Shown one piece after another: positions 22,611 to 34,103 of a DNA stretch of 64,000 bases (positions are counted from its first letter, which is position 1; each line of letters begins with the position of its first letter). The notes under the pieces were generated by a model. It worked only from the letters and a program-made list of their open reading frames with translations, searched no databases and was not told the origin of the DNA. The translations under genes and the position numbers were made by a program. The DNA lies in NCBI RefSeq assembly GCF_004210375.1, contig NC_134825.1:75383558-75447557 (forward strand), written 5' to 3'. Source of the DNA: Tachypleus tridentatus (lineage: Eukaryota; Arthropoda; Merostomata; Xiphosura; Limulidae).

Positions 22611-23336
22611 ACCGTGTTCCGTCTTACGTTATATATTACTAATCTTTCTAAACTAATAACCATTGTTATTTAATTTACCTCATCACAAGATTTTCTAGAC
22701 TCATAATTACTGTTCGTTATTCTATTTCACTGCTCAGCTTTTAAGCCTCATAATTATCGTTCCTTAAAACAGATTATAATAATAAGGTTTCTAGTTTAAT
22801 AACCATCGTTTGCTATTCAAGCTTGTCACTATTCTCTGTAAACTGATAACTATCGTCTCTTAAGATAGCTTATCACTCGGCGGGTCAACAATAAATTTAC
22901 AGATTTACAACGATAAAATCCAAGGTTCGATTTTCCCTGTGAATAGAACTTATACAGTTCATTGATATGTTTTGTGGTGAAAATAAAAATAATAATAATT
23001 TAACTTATTACGCAGATTTTAATCCAATAATTATATTTGTTTAATTTCTGTTATTGTTTGATAATCTAACTCATTAACGAGTTTTCTAAACCGATAAGTT
23101 AATTCGGTAATTAAGATTACTATCGAGATTTCTAAGCTGATAATTATCGTTCATAACTTATATTTTACAAAGCTTTAAACTAGCAATTATCTAGACTATT
23201 GATGAGTTTTAACGCTATAATTATTTCTTTCGATCCAGCTTCTTACTGAGCTTTCTAGCCACATCTCTATTGTTCGTTAAGCTAACTTACTACTGAATTT
23301 TCTCACTTGGTAAAAATTGTTCATTAATTTTGCTAA
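22611..23336. repeat. degenerate minisatellite, unit about 50-57 bp, split by a SINE-B
   Basis: Phrases like TTTCTAAACTGATAATTATC followed by GTTCGTTA and an AACTTATTACTGA-like stretch recur about ten times with heavy drift. The SINE at 22871-22990 separates two blocks of the array. Confidence 0.65.
22871..22990 (+). mobile_element. SINE-B copy inside a minisatellite
   Basis: ATTTACAGATTTACAACGAT and GGTTCGATTTTCC identify the head. The tail is eroded (TTGATATGTTTTGTGGTG) and followed by an AATAATAAT tract. Confidence 0.75.
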
Positions 23337-23620
23337 AAGCCGGGCATGATTTAGTGACTTAGGTTTCCTGTCTGTCAATAAGATAATTTATGGTACGCGA
23401 CCCGCTGCAGAAAAAAAAAAAAACACGTTAGAAACTTTGAGATCATGGGTGTATTGTAAGAATAACTGTAAAATCTCAGACTTATCTTACTCGCGGGAAA
23501 TAGTTGAAGAGTTGGTGTTGGTTGTGTCTGACATTCCTTATAGTTTATCAGTTCGAAATAAGGGGCAACAGACAGCCTTTCACTGTGTAGCTTTGTGTAA
23601 ACTCCTAAAACAAGCAATTT
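23337..23620 (+). mobile_element. tRNA-derived SINE copy, group uncertain
   Basis: It begins GCCGGGCATGATTTAGTG and ends GTGTAGCTTTGTGTAAACTCC. In between, GTTGAAGAGTTGGTGTTGGT corresponds to the SINE-A/D body. A 13-base A run lies at about 23411-23423. It may be a diverged relative of SINE-D. Confidence 0.55.
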
Positions 23621-24558
23621 TGTTTATAACAAATAGTTGCTTTATCATTGTGTTCCTCTGTTTGGCTTTTATTTCAGATTTACACTGGTATTGTTTCTTA
23701 TTCATATTGTATGATGTTGTAATGACACATGCCAGTTCCCAGTACCGTTTTTAAAATAATAAATATTACTCTATAAATCATACTTTGATAGTTAAGATGG
23801 GTAAATAACATGGCGTTATATATTCATCTTTTTCCAATGTTTTTGTAGCATATACAACTGAAATGTTTGGGAAATGATAAAGCAGCTGTATGTGGCACTA
23901 TTTTATTGATTGAATTATAAACGTTTAAAAATCGTAATTAATGCTAACAAAAATGTTTCTGTTATAATAGAGTGGACGTAAGAGCTGAGTGTAGATTTGT
24001 AATATTAGGAAACTGCTTATATTTTTAACCGCCTGGTGTTTAAGTATTCAATGTTTTATCGTTAAAAATCATGTTTCACATGATGAATGCTAGTTAAAAA
24101 TATAAATTTCCGAACAGATAAAATAAAACATGAAAATATTTAGCAATTTTCTTACTTCAAGAAGGTTTCAATTTTTTTTTTTAATCTTGCTTTAGCTTTA
24201 TGAAACTTTAACATTACTCATTCAGGTTTGTTTTAGACAAGGTGACCCTCAGGACTCGATACTTGATAACTCCTACAACCTTGGCTGATGAAATATCGTT
24301 TTATTTCTGGAAACGTAATCTACAACAGAGATAAAATTTAAATATTATGTTTTTTTGTAATCTGATGCAATCGTTAGCACAGATTTCAGACATGAATATG
24401 GAGACGTTATAAACAAAACATTCTAGTTAAAAAAACAGTTGTTCAGAATTGTGAAATTTGTGGTCAGTTTTAGTTAATTTACATAAGATCAGTACTGTGT
24501 ATACGAACAAGGATCATCATAAACGTTAAGATTTACATATATATTTATCATAATATGT
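23621..24558. other. AT-rich non-coding DNA
   Basis: No feature is recognisable. Confidence 0.4.
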
Positions 24559-24826
24559 TTATTTTGGATTTCGTGCAAAGTTACGCGAGAGATATCTGTG
24601 CTGGTTGTCCCTAATTTAGCACTGAAAGACTAGACGGAAGGCAAGTAGTCATTATCACACACTACCAACTCTTGGACTACTATTTTACCAACAAATAGTG
24701 GAATTAAGCGTCACATTATAATGTCCTACGACTAAAATAGCAAGCACATTTGGTGGGATAGGAATTCGAACCAGCAACTCTCAGATTGTGAATCAAGTGC
24801 CCTATCTATATGGCCATGCTGGGCCC
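24559..24826 (-). mobile_element. SINE-A copy, full length
   Basis: On the minus strand it starts GGGCCCAGCATGGCCATATA and ends CTTTGCACGAAATCCAAAAT. ATTTATCATA to the left and TTTTATCATA to the right may be the target duplication. Confidence 0.9.
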
Positions 24827-25012
24827 ATTTTATCATAGAACCACAATAGATAGTATTTATGAAACCTTAATAGTGTATTTTAAAACTCAAGATATATTCA
24901 AACTAATTAGTTTCAACTGTAAAATATCTTAAATAGCAGTAATTTAATTAAAGTTGATAATTCTCCGTGATAACGAGAAAACTCACTTGTAGAGAAAAAT
25001 ACATATGTAAAA

Positions 25013-25142
25013 ACGGCTGGTATGGGTAGAGAAAGCTTTATGTAGAGGAGCGAACAACGTTTCGACCTTCTTCGACGATGACCGAAGAAGGTCGAAATGT
25101 TGTTCGCTCCTCAACGCAAAGCTTTCTCTACCCATACCAGCT
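25013..25142. repeat. near-perfect palindrome, arms about 60 bp
   Basis: The left arm starts GGCTGGTATGGGTAGAGAAA and runs to GACCTTCTTCG. After an 8-base centre (ACGATGAC) the right arm returns CGAAGAAGGTCGAAATGTTG and so on to CATACCAGC. Only a few positions fail to pair, including a short GTAGAGG/CCTCAACGC mismatch zone. The repeat must be recent or conserved by gene conversion. Its core is of the GATGACCGAAGAAGGTCGAA type. Confidence 0.97.
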
Positions 25143-25854
25143 GTGTTTAAATATATACAGTTGATAATTATTTTCTATTATTCTGGCGATTTTTTTCCAT
25201 ATTTTTCTGCTATTGGTGTGTTTCTAACGATTTAAAGATTACCCGAATCTTACGTTTTAGGGTTATTCAAAATATAATAAAGATAAACGAAAGTCTGTTA
25301 AAAATCAAGTGTCATTGAGTTTCCTTTACATCGTGGAGCTGACATTTTTAGAAGATCTTTAAATCACCCGCAGTACTTTGGATTCTCAAAGCGTTTTTTA
25401 TATGACTGTTACCATGTGATTTTTAACAAAAAAAAACTATCATATTTTTGTTATTTGATATTTTCAACCAGAACATCATGCGTGGCATGTACCAGGTTCA
25501 ACCACAAAACCATTCGTGATGTTTAACTGTAGCTGGGAGTACTGCAACTAGTCAGCAGCCCCCATTACCTATGCGGCTACACTTAACTGAGAAGTAAGGT
25601 TAATTACCACAAGTTATAACACGCAATTGCTGAAAACAGTCGTTTCAACGACTTGTCGCAACTCAAATCTTGGACCTTACGACCAATAGAAAAATAAGTT
25701 AATTTGGCAATGAGAAATAAAACACTTTAAAACTTCAGCTGAAATGTGTTGCTGTGAAACTTCTTGATGAAGATATTAATGAATAAATAAGAGAGAAATA
25801 AAATATGAATGAAACAAATATTTATTAACATTTTATATCGTATATCTTTTTACG
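25143..25854. other. AT-rich non-coding DNA
   Basis: No gene or repeat copy is recognisable. Confidence 0.4.
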
Positions 25855-25980
25855 TATAGTCTCCAGTTAGGACAGCGTTAAGTTTTCAGACTTACAATGC
25901 TAAAATCCAGACCAAGATTCTCTGCAATGGATAAAGTGAAGTTATATCATTTTGTAGCTTTGTGCTAGCAAGAACAACAT
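25855..25980 (+). mobile_element. SINE-C-like copy, diverged
   Basis: CCAGTTAGGACAGCGTTAAG, CAGACTTACAATGCTAAAAT and GTAGCTTTGTGCTAGCAA keep the right order and spacing. The B box is decayed. Confidence 0.7.
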
Positions 25981-26689
25981 CAATCGAAGGTCTTAAGAAA
26001 CAAGCCAATTTGTCGAAATATTTAAAAGTTAGAAGTCATCTCTGTTTTCTCTGATTGCATTCATAGCACACTCTGTCCTTCTTCAGTTGTAACACTAGAA
26101 TATAATTATACAATACCAGCTAGTACTTAACCGTTTCTAGCTGCTACAGTTCATGTCAAGAATGGAAAAATCATTACTGCTACTTAAACAAGCTATCTAC
26201 TAAAGATCTTTGATTGCATTTCCATTGACAGCATCCATCTGCTGTAAAAAGAGGTGTTGTTATTGGCTACCTCCATAGGATTGATAAAGTTTGTGTTTCG
26301 CATTATGAACTATCTCCAACGAGCCTCCAATTTATTATATTACGCATTAAAATTTAGAATAGCCTGAAACTTAGTTAAATTTAATTGTTTAGTTCTTTTA
26401 AAATATATAAGTTTAATATTTATTTGTTTGCTATTAAGCACAAAACTACACAAAAGGCTATACAAACAATAATACAAGTTATAATAATGGTTACTATAAA
26501 TAGTTATTACAAACAACGATTTATACACAAAAGTTTGACAAACTTACAAACAATATTTCATCTGATCCAGAACATCCTTGCTATCTTATCGAGAGTTCAC
26601 GATGAGTGAATTAATTTTGAGGTGATATCAGTACAGTTCACTTAATAAAGAACTAGCCAGCTCTTTGCTGATCACACGCGAGTTTTTCC
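25981..26689. other. AT-rich DNA with a SINE-C tail fragment
   Basis: The 26418-26465 segment (TATTAAGCACAAAACTACAC on plus) is the 3' end of a SINE-C on the minus strand with nothing else of the element attached. The rest shows no feature. Confidence 0.45.
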
Positions 26690-26930
26690 TAGCTGAAGTT
26701 AAATGATGTATTCGTAAAAATACTAGCGTTCGATGTTAATCCGCTGAAGTTAAATGGTTTGTAATGTTCAAAATCTGTGACAGTTCCTGGTCAATATCAA
26801 AAGTTCCCTATTAATAAATGTTAACGACAGTTGTAACTTCCGAGGTTTAGAGTATACTAACTGTAGCAAACCTGTTGTGTGCTGTCTCTTGGTGCCTTAA
26901 GATGGTTATGTTTTATAAGCGTTAGGCGAA
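26690..26930 (+). mobile_element. MITE-like dispersed repeat, partial copy
   Basis: From CGTAAAAATACTAGCGTTCG through GTTTGTAATGTTCAAAATC and AGTTCCTGGTC to GTTGTAACTTCC this aligns with 63765-63975 in the same order and with similar spacing. It is diverged and lacks the inverted right end. Confidence 0.5.
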
Positions 26931-28146
26931 TTTCTAGACATTTCAGCCAGCTCAACAATATTAACGCTACGCTAATGCTTTCGAGTGATGAATTTGCTAT
27001 TATGTATTTATTTTAATATCAATGTTTTTCAGTTAAATATATATTTATAAATGCGTGTAACTAATACTGTTAAGTTTGTATTGTGAAATTTTCGCCTATT
27101 CACTAAATTGGTAGAATATTCTCTGGTGTAAGAATCAACAATATACGTTTTACGAAACATTTTTGGTTGGATTTGTCTCAACAATCTAAATTCTAAAAGT
27201 TGATATTAATTTAATATAATATGAGGTTTTTAAACACGTGTATCAATGCTTAATTTACGAATAAAATGGTTCCAATTTAGAATTAATTGGATCTATGAAC
27301 TTACAGGATATCAATAGCTCCTGACGAAGCTGTAATAGCAAAACATTGAGCTTATAAAGTTACATTCTGAAGATATAAGTCAGGACTTTAATTATATTAA
27401 TAAGTTATTGATAACAAAACGTGCTTTAGAATTTATAACCAATAAATTAAACATTTTGAACTGCATTCTATATATAAAACTATGAAAGTTTACACTTTTT
27501 AAGTCTTTAAAATATACATTTAAAGGAAATTATGAAAAAGTTATAATATTATTTATTTATATTTTTCGGGGAAGTTCTGTTATACTTAATATTGCTCTTA
27601 AGTTTTCGTTTGCAAGCAGAAATAATTAATTTTTTTTAGAATAACAACAAGTAATCCTTAATAGCCGCGGCGCTTGAAATCCTTTAAGGTAGAATTAGAG
27701 TAAATTAATCTATGATACCTTTTTTATCATTTTATTAGCTATGTTTCTGTGTCCCAGCAATACCTAGCATGAGGCAAACGTATACCCAATTCGATTTCAT
27801 TATGCATCAGTACCTTTACAATCAAACTGAAATCCTTTTAGACAGGATTAGCATAAGTTAATCAATGAGACCTTTAGCAAAATAGTTTAACTTTCCGAGT
27901 CCAAGACTGTAATTAGATCTCAAATGGGTCAAAAGAGAACGAAATAATTGACTAAAAGTTTTTACTTGAAAAACACAGAGACATTCTAAGAGCCGTTATG
28001 CCGCGGCTAAAATCCCAACAGTTTGAGAAAAAAAAATGAATACATTAAAGATATTTTTTGAAACAGTTCACTACAAAATTCCAAACAAAGGTTCATAAAA
28101 CAATTACAATTTATAATCAATTATTGTGTCTAAAAACGATTGTCTA
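26931..28146. other. AT-rich DNA with a pair of 47-bp direct repeats
   Basis: GAAATCCTTTAAGGTAGAAT onward at 27676-27722 resembles 27829-27875 with about ten differences. They lie 153 bp apart and may be two units of an old long-period array. Nothing else is recognisable. Confidence 0.4.
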
Positions 28147-28262
28147 ATAGTGGTCGATGGATGGTCTGACTAGTTGTCTCCCTTTTAGTTTATAGTTTTT
28201 AAATTAGGAATGGCTAGCGTAGATAGCCCTCGAGTAGTTTCGCGCCTAATTTCAAATTTTTT
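28147..28262 (+). mobile_element. SINE-A copy, 5'-truncated
   Basis: Only the 3' part remains, from GATGGATGGTCTGACTAG to CGCCTAATTTCAAAT. The tRNA head is absent. Confidence 0.85.
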
Positions 28263-28779
28263 AGCCAAACAAATTCAATTCAAATTGAGAAAACAAAAAA
28301 AACAACATGAACACAGGGCTATTAAGATAACCACAGGTTTTCAGTATTACTTGGATTTCCAATACACTACAAACTGGACATTTGAATATATAACTAAGTT
28401 TAACAAAACGATAATTAGATAAACGTGTAATTGAGAAGATCACTTGATCTTAGCTATCCCGCATGTAATTAATATTATTGGTATAAATTACAGTGTTTGC
28501 TTGTTTTAAATCTTCGCACTAACTTATACGGACAGTTCTAACTAAAGAGATTCAACCATGAATATCAGTTTTATACGCCTGACCCACCAGGAAGAATTGC
28601 GTTTAACGACACTTGTTATAACCTTTTTTCACATTGTCAAAATTCAACATTACCACTTTTACACATTTTGACTGATTATAATATGTTAGTTATCTATATA
28701 TTCTTCCTGAATCAAAAAGAAATACTTTGTTAAAGTTGTATTTAATGCACGGGAACTGACTTTTATCATTTATTTTCTT
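28263..28779. other. AT-rich non-coding DNA
   Basis: No feature is recognisable. Confidence 0.4.
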
Positions 28780-28872
28780 TCGTCTAAGTGCAACGCTTTG
28801 CTCGCTGTGAGTATTGAACCATAATTTTGCGCAACATAAGCCCTTAAACGTACTTTTGAGCGTCCAGGGGAA
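28780..28872 (-). mobile_element. SINE-C copy with deletion, diverged
   Basis: The plus strand shows GTCTAAGTGCAACGC (tail), GCTCGCTGTGAGTATTGAAC (body and B box) and TTTGAGCGTCCAGGGG near the head. Spacing between blocks is shorter than usual. Confidence 0.5.
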
Positions 28873-29653
28873 AAGTAATTGGTAAAAGCAGAAAATAAAG
28901 ATTATTTTTTCTATTAGTTATCTTTACAAAAGTACGTTCTACATGAAGCATTGTTAGTCATATCTTTCGGATAATATATGTGTTCGTCAAAACTAATTTA
29001 ACTGCATTTACTCTAATGTTTTAGAGTTATTAACAGCTTGCACGAATCTTTTAGTTGCCTATAACATATACAATTATATCTATTTATACATATAAATAAC
29101 TGTAAAAGATTAAAATTACGGGATGAAAAACATTAGCACAAAATTAACACCAAAGGATCGTAAGAATATACATCTGTAACCAAAACACCTATAATTTTCC
29201 ATTTGTGAATACAAATATCAAAAAAGTGCAACACTTGATCTCTTCTGTTTTTGTTGCTGGTTTTTGTCTTCTTTATTATTTTATTCCTATTAACATTTTA
29301 CAGAAATTCTGTAATATAAAATTCAAACATAATTATTCAACATAAAATAAATAAATTGAATTATATACATGTTTTTCAAAATGTGAAAACACAAAGTAGA
29401 TTCTTAATATACATTAAACGTGTCAAAATGTACAAAAAATAAACCAATTTAAGCGTTTCAAATATGCTTTAACTCGTTTCTGTTATTCATCAATTTTTAT
29501 TAAAACTCTTTTAATTATGATTTCTCTTGTTGTTAGAGATAAGATTATTTTCATAATATTTAACACTTCAATACAAAAGCTGTACCTCTTGCTTACTTCA
29601 TTTTCCTTGTGATTCATAGCAATAGTTTTCATAATTTCACAATTACAATTAAC
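28873..29653. other. AT-rich non-coding DNA
   Basis: No feature is recognisable. Confidence 0.4.
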
Positions 29654-30501
29654 CTTACTCAGCTGTTGATACTTCTGCCTTCTTGCTTTTATCTATTTTA
29701 AAATGGCCACAAAATTTGTGAATTTTTTGTTGAAACTAATATTTTATGTACTATATTATAAAAAGGGAACAAATGGAAATAAGATTCTATCTTAAATTTA
29801 ACAAGTCCTCACGAGCTAGTGGGGGACATTTTTGTTGCCAAAAAAAAGCTAACCAATCCGTTTTTTCTTAATTTGAATTAAAATTGTTTGACTAAAAATT
29901 TGAAATTAGACGCGAAACTACTCCAGGGCTATCTACGCTAACCATTCCTAATTTAAAAATTACAAACTAGAAGGAAGACAAATGATCAGATCATCTATCT
30001 ATCACTATTAGTAAATCGTTTTGACGACAAAAATTCGAGTTAACCATCATATTATAACGCCCCCACAGCTGTAAGAGCTTACTCAGCTGTTGATACTTCT
30101 GCCTTCTTGCTTTTATCTATTTTAAAATGGCCACAAAATTTGTGAATTTTTTGTTGAAAGTAATATTTTATGTACTATATTATAAAAAGGGAACAAATGG
30201 AAATAAGATTCCATCTTAAATTTAACAAGTCCTCACGAGCTAGTGGGGGACATTTTTGTTGCCAAAAAAAAGCTAACCAATCCGTTTTTTCTTAATTTGA
30301 ATTAAAATTGTTTGACTAAAAATTTGAAATTAGACGCGAAACTACTCCAGGGCTATCTACGCTAACCATTCCTAATTTAAAAATTACAAACTAGAAGGAA
30401 GACAAATGATCAGATCATCTATCTATCACTATTAGTAAATCGTTTTGACGACAAAAATTCGAGTTAACCATCATATTATAACGCCCCCACAGCTGTAAGA
30501 G
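29654..30501. repeat. 424-bp tandem duplication, nearly identical copies
   Basis: Copy 1 is 29654-30077 and copy 2 is 30078-30501. I found only two differences (ACTAAT/AGTAAT and TTCTATC/TTCCATC). The unit begins CTTACTCAGCTGTTGATACT and ends inside a minus-strand SINE-A, at AGCTGTAAGAG. Copy 2 then continues into the rest of that SINE, so the duplication happened after the SINE inserted and had already decayed. Confidence 0.97.
29900..30077 (-). mobile_element. SINE-A partial copy, tandem-duplicated 3' part
   Basis: It contains the SINE tail and body but not the head, because the 424-bp unit ends here. The same sequence recurs at 30324-30501. Confidence 0.75.
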
Positions 30502-30582
30502 CGAACATCTTTGGTAGAATTATTCGAGCTCATGAGCCACAGATCAAGAGTAGAGTGCCCTAACACACAGGACACTACAAAT
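30324..30582 (-). mobile_element. SINE-A copy, degenerate, with head
   Basis: This is the original complete copy: body in the second duplication unit, then CGAACATCTTTGGTAGAATT and a decayed tRNA head near 30530-30580. Confidence 0.75.
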
Positions 30583-30802
30583 CTTGTTAAGTTTATTAAC
30601 CTTTTTCTAACTGTTTTTTTATCAATAAAGTTACTCTTGCAATTTTCAAACCTCAAAATATAACACTTGTCGGTTTGTGAGACTGAACTAAAAACTGTTT
30701 TTGCTCTAATAGTCTATTAACTATTGTTTCTTTATTGGAAACTAAACGACATTATCTATCTACATTATTTACTGGAACATTTAGTTTTATGTCTTTACAT
30801 AG

Positions 30803-31064
30803 TTTGGTTTGAATTTAGCGCAAAGCTACACTAGGGCTATCTGCGCTATCCGTCCCTAATTTTGCAGTGTAAGAATAGAGGGAAGGCAGCTAGTCATCAC
30901 CACCCACTGCCAACTCTTGGGCTACTCTTTTACCAACGAATAGTGGGATTGACCGTCACATTATAACGCCCCTACTGCTGAAAGGGCGAGCATGTTTGGT
31001 ATGACGAGGATTCGAACTCGCGACTCTCAGCTTAAGAGTCGAGTGCCATAACCACCTGGCATGT
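30803..31064 (-). mobile_element. SINE-A copy, full length
   Basis: The minus-strand head ends in ATGCCAGGTGG and the B box is intact (GAGTTCGAATCC). The 3' end lies in TTTGGTTTGAATTTAGCGC. Confidence 0.95.
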
Positions 31065-31164
31065 GTTTGGAACGATAAGAGTTTTGTGATATTTAAGAAA
31101 ACATCAATTACAACCTCATTTTCTGTTTGAACACTGTTAACATTCTCACTTTATCCTGTTCAGT

Positions 31165-31215
31165 GCCGTAGACGAAATAACTCGTCCAAGCCGAGTGCCA
31201 CGGACGAGTTAATTC
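31165..31215. repeat. hairpin with 14-bp arms
   Basis: GAAATAACTCGTCC pairs with GGACGAGTTAATTCC across a 14-base loop AAGCCGAGTGCCAC, itself partly related to the flanking GTGCCGTAGACG. It could be the end of a small DNA element. Confidence 0.6.
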
Positions 31216-32374
31216 CTTTTCAATAATACCTAACTTCAACGCTAGATGTCAGCACCATACATGCATTTGACCTACTTAGAAATTGTTTCACTTTCGATCT
31301 AAAATGGCGTCATGAAAAAAGTTACAAAATGAAGAAGCATTAGGGTTGTATTATAGCAGCTGAAATAATTGGCAGTCAACAGGTTAAAGGTAGACTCAAT
31401 CTTCTTATTTGTCGAATTTAAAACCTTAGCAACCGTATTAATATTTTAAGTATCATACCATATCATAATACAATAATCTAGACATCTTTTTAGTCTTTTT
31501 TATGTAAATTACAAAATTATTTTCAATATAATTAGGTAATATATTAAATAATAGTACTTTAAGAAACCTCATAGTGATGTTAGATCGAATTTAGTACCAG
31601 AAATTTGTTACTCGTCAGTGAAAGAAAATTAAGAGTAGATCTATTAAGATATTGCCTTTATTAAGTAAGGAATTAATTATTTTTATATTGATATAAAAAA
31701 TTTATAGTTATGTTCAGTACGTAGATATATTAACTATATCTTAAGGAACAAAACTAATTTCTTGGCAATTTTTCAACAAATTTAAATTAGTTTTTAATAA
31801 TAATCGGAATATAACTTTTTTAAGAAATGAGGTTTTAATAATATGTCCAAAATATCGTTTAAACGTTTTTTATTTTTTAGTTTCCTTGTATTATCGTCTT
31901 CCCGCAACGTTAGGAGAATTTGTAATACGAACAAATTTACTTCCTGTTCCCAACTATATTTCTTTAATCTCTTTTGGTTTTAAACTTAAATATTCAACAT
32001 AATCTTTTTCTTCTCTTTCTTATCAAACTCCTCATTGCCCTTGTATCACTTAAATTTCGTATCTGATTATAAAATTCTCTGGGTCATAATTACCCATACT
32101 ATTTGTATAAACTCACATTAAGATATCTGTGTTTCTGAAGTAACTTCCGTTCCTTTAATATTAAGTTAGCTCTTCTTTGTTTTTCAGTAACAGATTATAA
32201 TTCAGTGTTTTGACAAATTAACTGAATCCAGTTATGTTTATTTTATAGGGTCAAAATCTCACTTTATTTTTACAGGAAATTCGTCTTTATTTGAACTATC
32301 ATAAAATATTCTTTAAGTTTTAATTTCCTAATCAGTCCATAAATATCTTTTTTCAGTCATATTCTATTAGACAT
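31216..32374. other. AT-rich non-coding DNA
   Basis: No feature is recognisable. Confidence 0.4.
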
Positions 32375-32386
32375 ATTTGTAGAAAT

Positions 32387-32651
32387 TGTTTGTTTGTTTT
32401 TGGAATTTCGCACAAAGCTGCTCGAGGGCTATCTGTGCTAGCCGTCCCTAATTTTGCAGTGTAAGACTAGAGGGAAGGCAGCTAGTCATCACCACCCACC
32501 GCCAACTCTTGGGCTACTCTTTTACCAACGAATAGTGGGATTGACTGTCACATTATACGCCCCCACGGCTGGGAGGGCCAGCATGTTTAGCGCGAACCCG
32601 CGACCCTCGGATTACGAGTCGCACGCCTTACACGCTTGGCCATGCCAGGCC
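32387..32651 (-). mobile_element. SINE-A copy with 12-bp target duplication
   Basis: ATTTGTAGAAAT at 32375-32386 is repeated exactly at 32652-32663. The copy has an intact head (GGCCTGGCATGGCCAAGCGT on minus). An unusual deletion removes part of the sequence between the head and AACATGCTGGCCC. Confidence 0.97.
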
Positions 32652-32663
32652 ATTTGTAGAAAT

Positions 32664-33824
32664 AAAAACGTAATTTTTTTGCTAATAATCGTATTTCAAA
32701 TTATTTTTTGTAAAACTGACAATTTTCAAAAACTACTGAACCTTGTTATCTCAAAATGTTTGGAACATGTACTTTTTATCATTTTTATAGATCTCTTGTA
32801 ACATCTTTTTTTTTCCACATGCTTCGCTTCTTCCATTCTACAACAAATATTTATTGATTAGTTAAGCAGGCCTTGTGTTTTGTTCAACTTTTGGGGCATG
32901 ATGGTGGGTAAAATAAAATCATGACGTTTCATGAATACGCACATCAAACCACAACAAGTAAGAAAGTGACACTCAATAGTAATCAACATTAGATTTGGAA
33001 TCACAACCCTATAATTCGGAACAGACCTAATTTACATAACCAACCAGATTTTTTTGAAATTTATGATATTGGTTTTTCACTTTCTGAAACACTGTTAATA
33101 ACGTACGTTATAGTAAAGCTATGGAATCTCTCAATTAACACCCGGCTTCAGTAACGCGGTAACAAACATCATTATTTACACTAATTGCTTAAGCTAATAT
33201 CATGTGACGTTAAACGCTCTTTAATTAGGAGAATTTCATAAAATGTAGCAAACTTGTACTTAAAAGTTGGCAAAGTATAATCAATAACAACTGTCCATCC
33301 ATACGATTCTTTTGAAAACATGAACTAGAAACTGTAATTTAGTTTGCTTTGCCTGACAAAAACGTGTCTATTCATCCCCTTAGTTTTGCTGCTCTAAAAT
33401 AACCATCTTTAGTCCATATATTAAAAAGTAAAATGGTTCACCTTTACTCATTTTAGACTAATATCTCGCTTGTCTTTTTACATAGTTATGTGCAAAATGT
33501 TTGGTCAAAATTGAATATTTGTTGTTAATTAATTTTACATACGTGACATACATCTAGTCAAATTTGACAACTAATTTTAGCCTGCCAAGATCTATCAGTG
33601 ATCCAAATATGAAAAAAAAACATAAACATTGACTATGTTTTTTAAAGTTCCCTACTTTCAGAGAGAAGAGAAAAATTGGAAATTTAATATATCTTGTATT
33701 TCTTAATAGATTGCCTTTAAATTTGGTATATGAAGTTAGGGTCCATTATATCATAGCTACTGAAAATATGTATTAGTTTGAGGTACCACAGTTCGAGCTA
33801 AAGAAAGTGGAATATTGCTAAACT
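32664..33824. other. AT-rich non-coding DNA
   Basis: No feature is recognisable. Confidence 0.4.
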
Positions 33825-33836
33825 ATCACTCATTTT

Positions 33837-34091
33837 GGCCCGGCATGACCATATGGTCATAGAACTCGACTCGTAATTCAAGGGTCATGGGTTCGAATCC
33901 TCGTTACAACAAACAAGCGTTATAATGTTACGATCAATCCTACTATTCGTTGGTTAAAGAGTAGCTCAAGAGTTGGCAGTGGGTGGTGATGACTAGCTGC
34001 CTTCACTCCAGTCTTACGCTACTAAATTAGGGACAGCTAGCGCAGATAGCCCTAGAGTAACTTTGCGTGAAATTCAAAACAAACTAAACAA
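33837..34091 (+). mobile_element. SINE-A copy with 12-bp target duplication
   Basis: ATCACTCATTTT at 33825-33836 and ATCACTCCTTTT at 34092-34103 differ at one base. The segment between head and GCGTTATAATG is shortened. Confidence 0.95.
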
Positions 34092-34103
34092 ATCACTCCT
34101 TTT

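Noticed and set aside
25013..25142. Definite hammerhead ribozyme
   Set aside because: The CUGANGA strand is not intact here (ACGATGA) and the first base pair of stem II would not form. Only a resemblance is claimed.
32454..32801. 115-codon open frame as a gene
   Set aside because: Its first two thirds are the minus-strand SINE-A read on the plus strand. The rest is AT-rich chance sequence.
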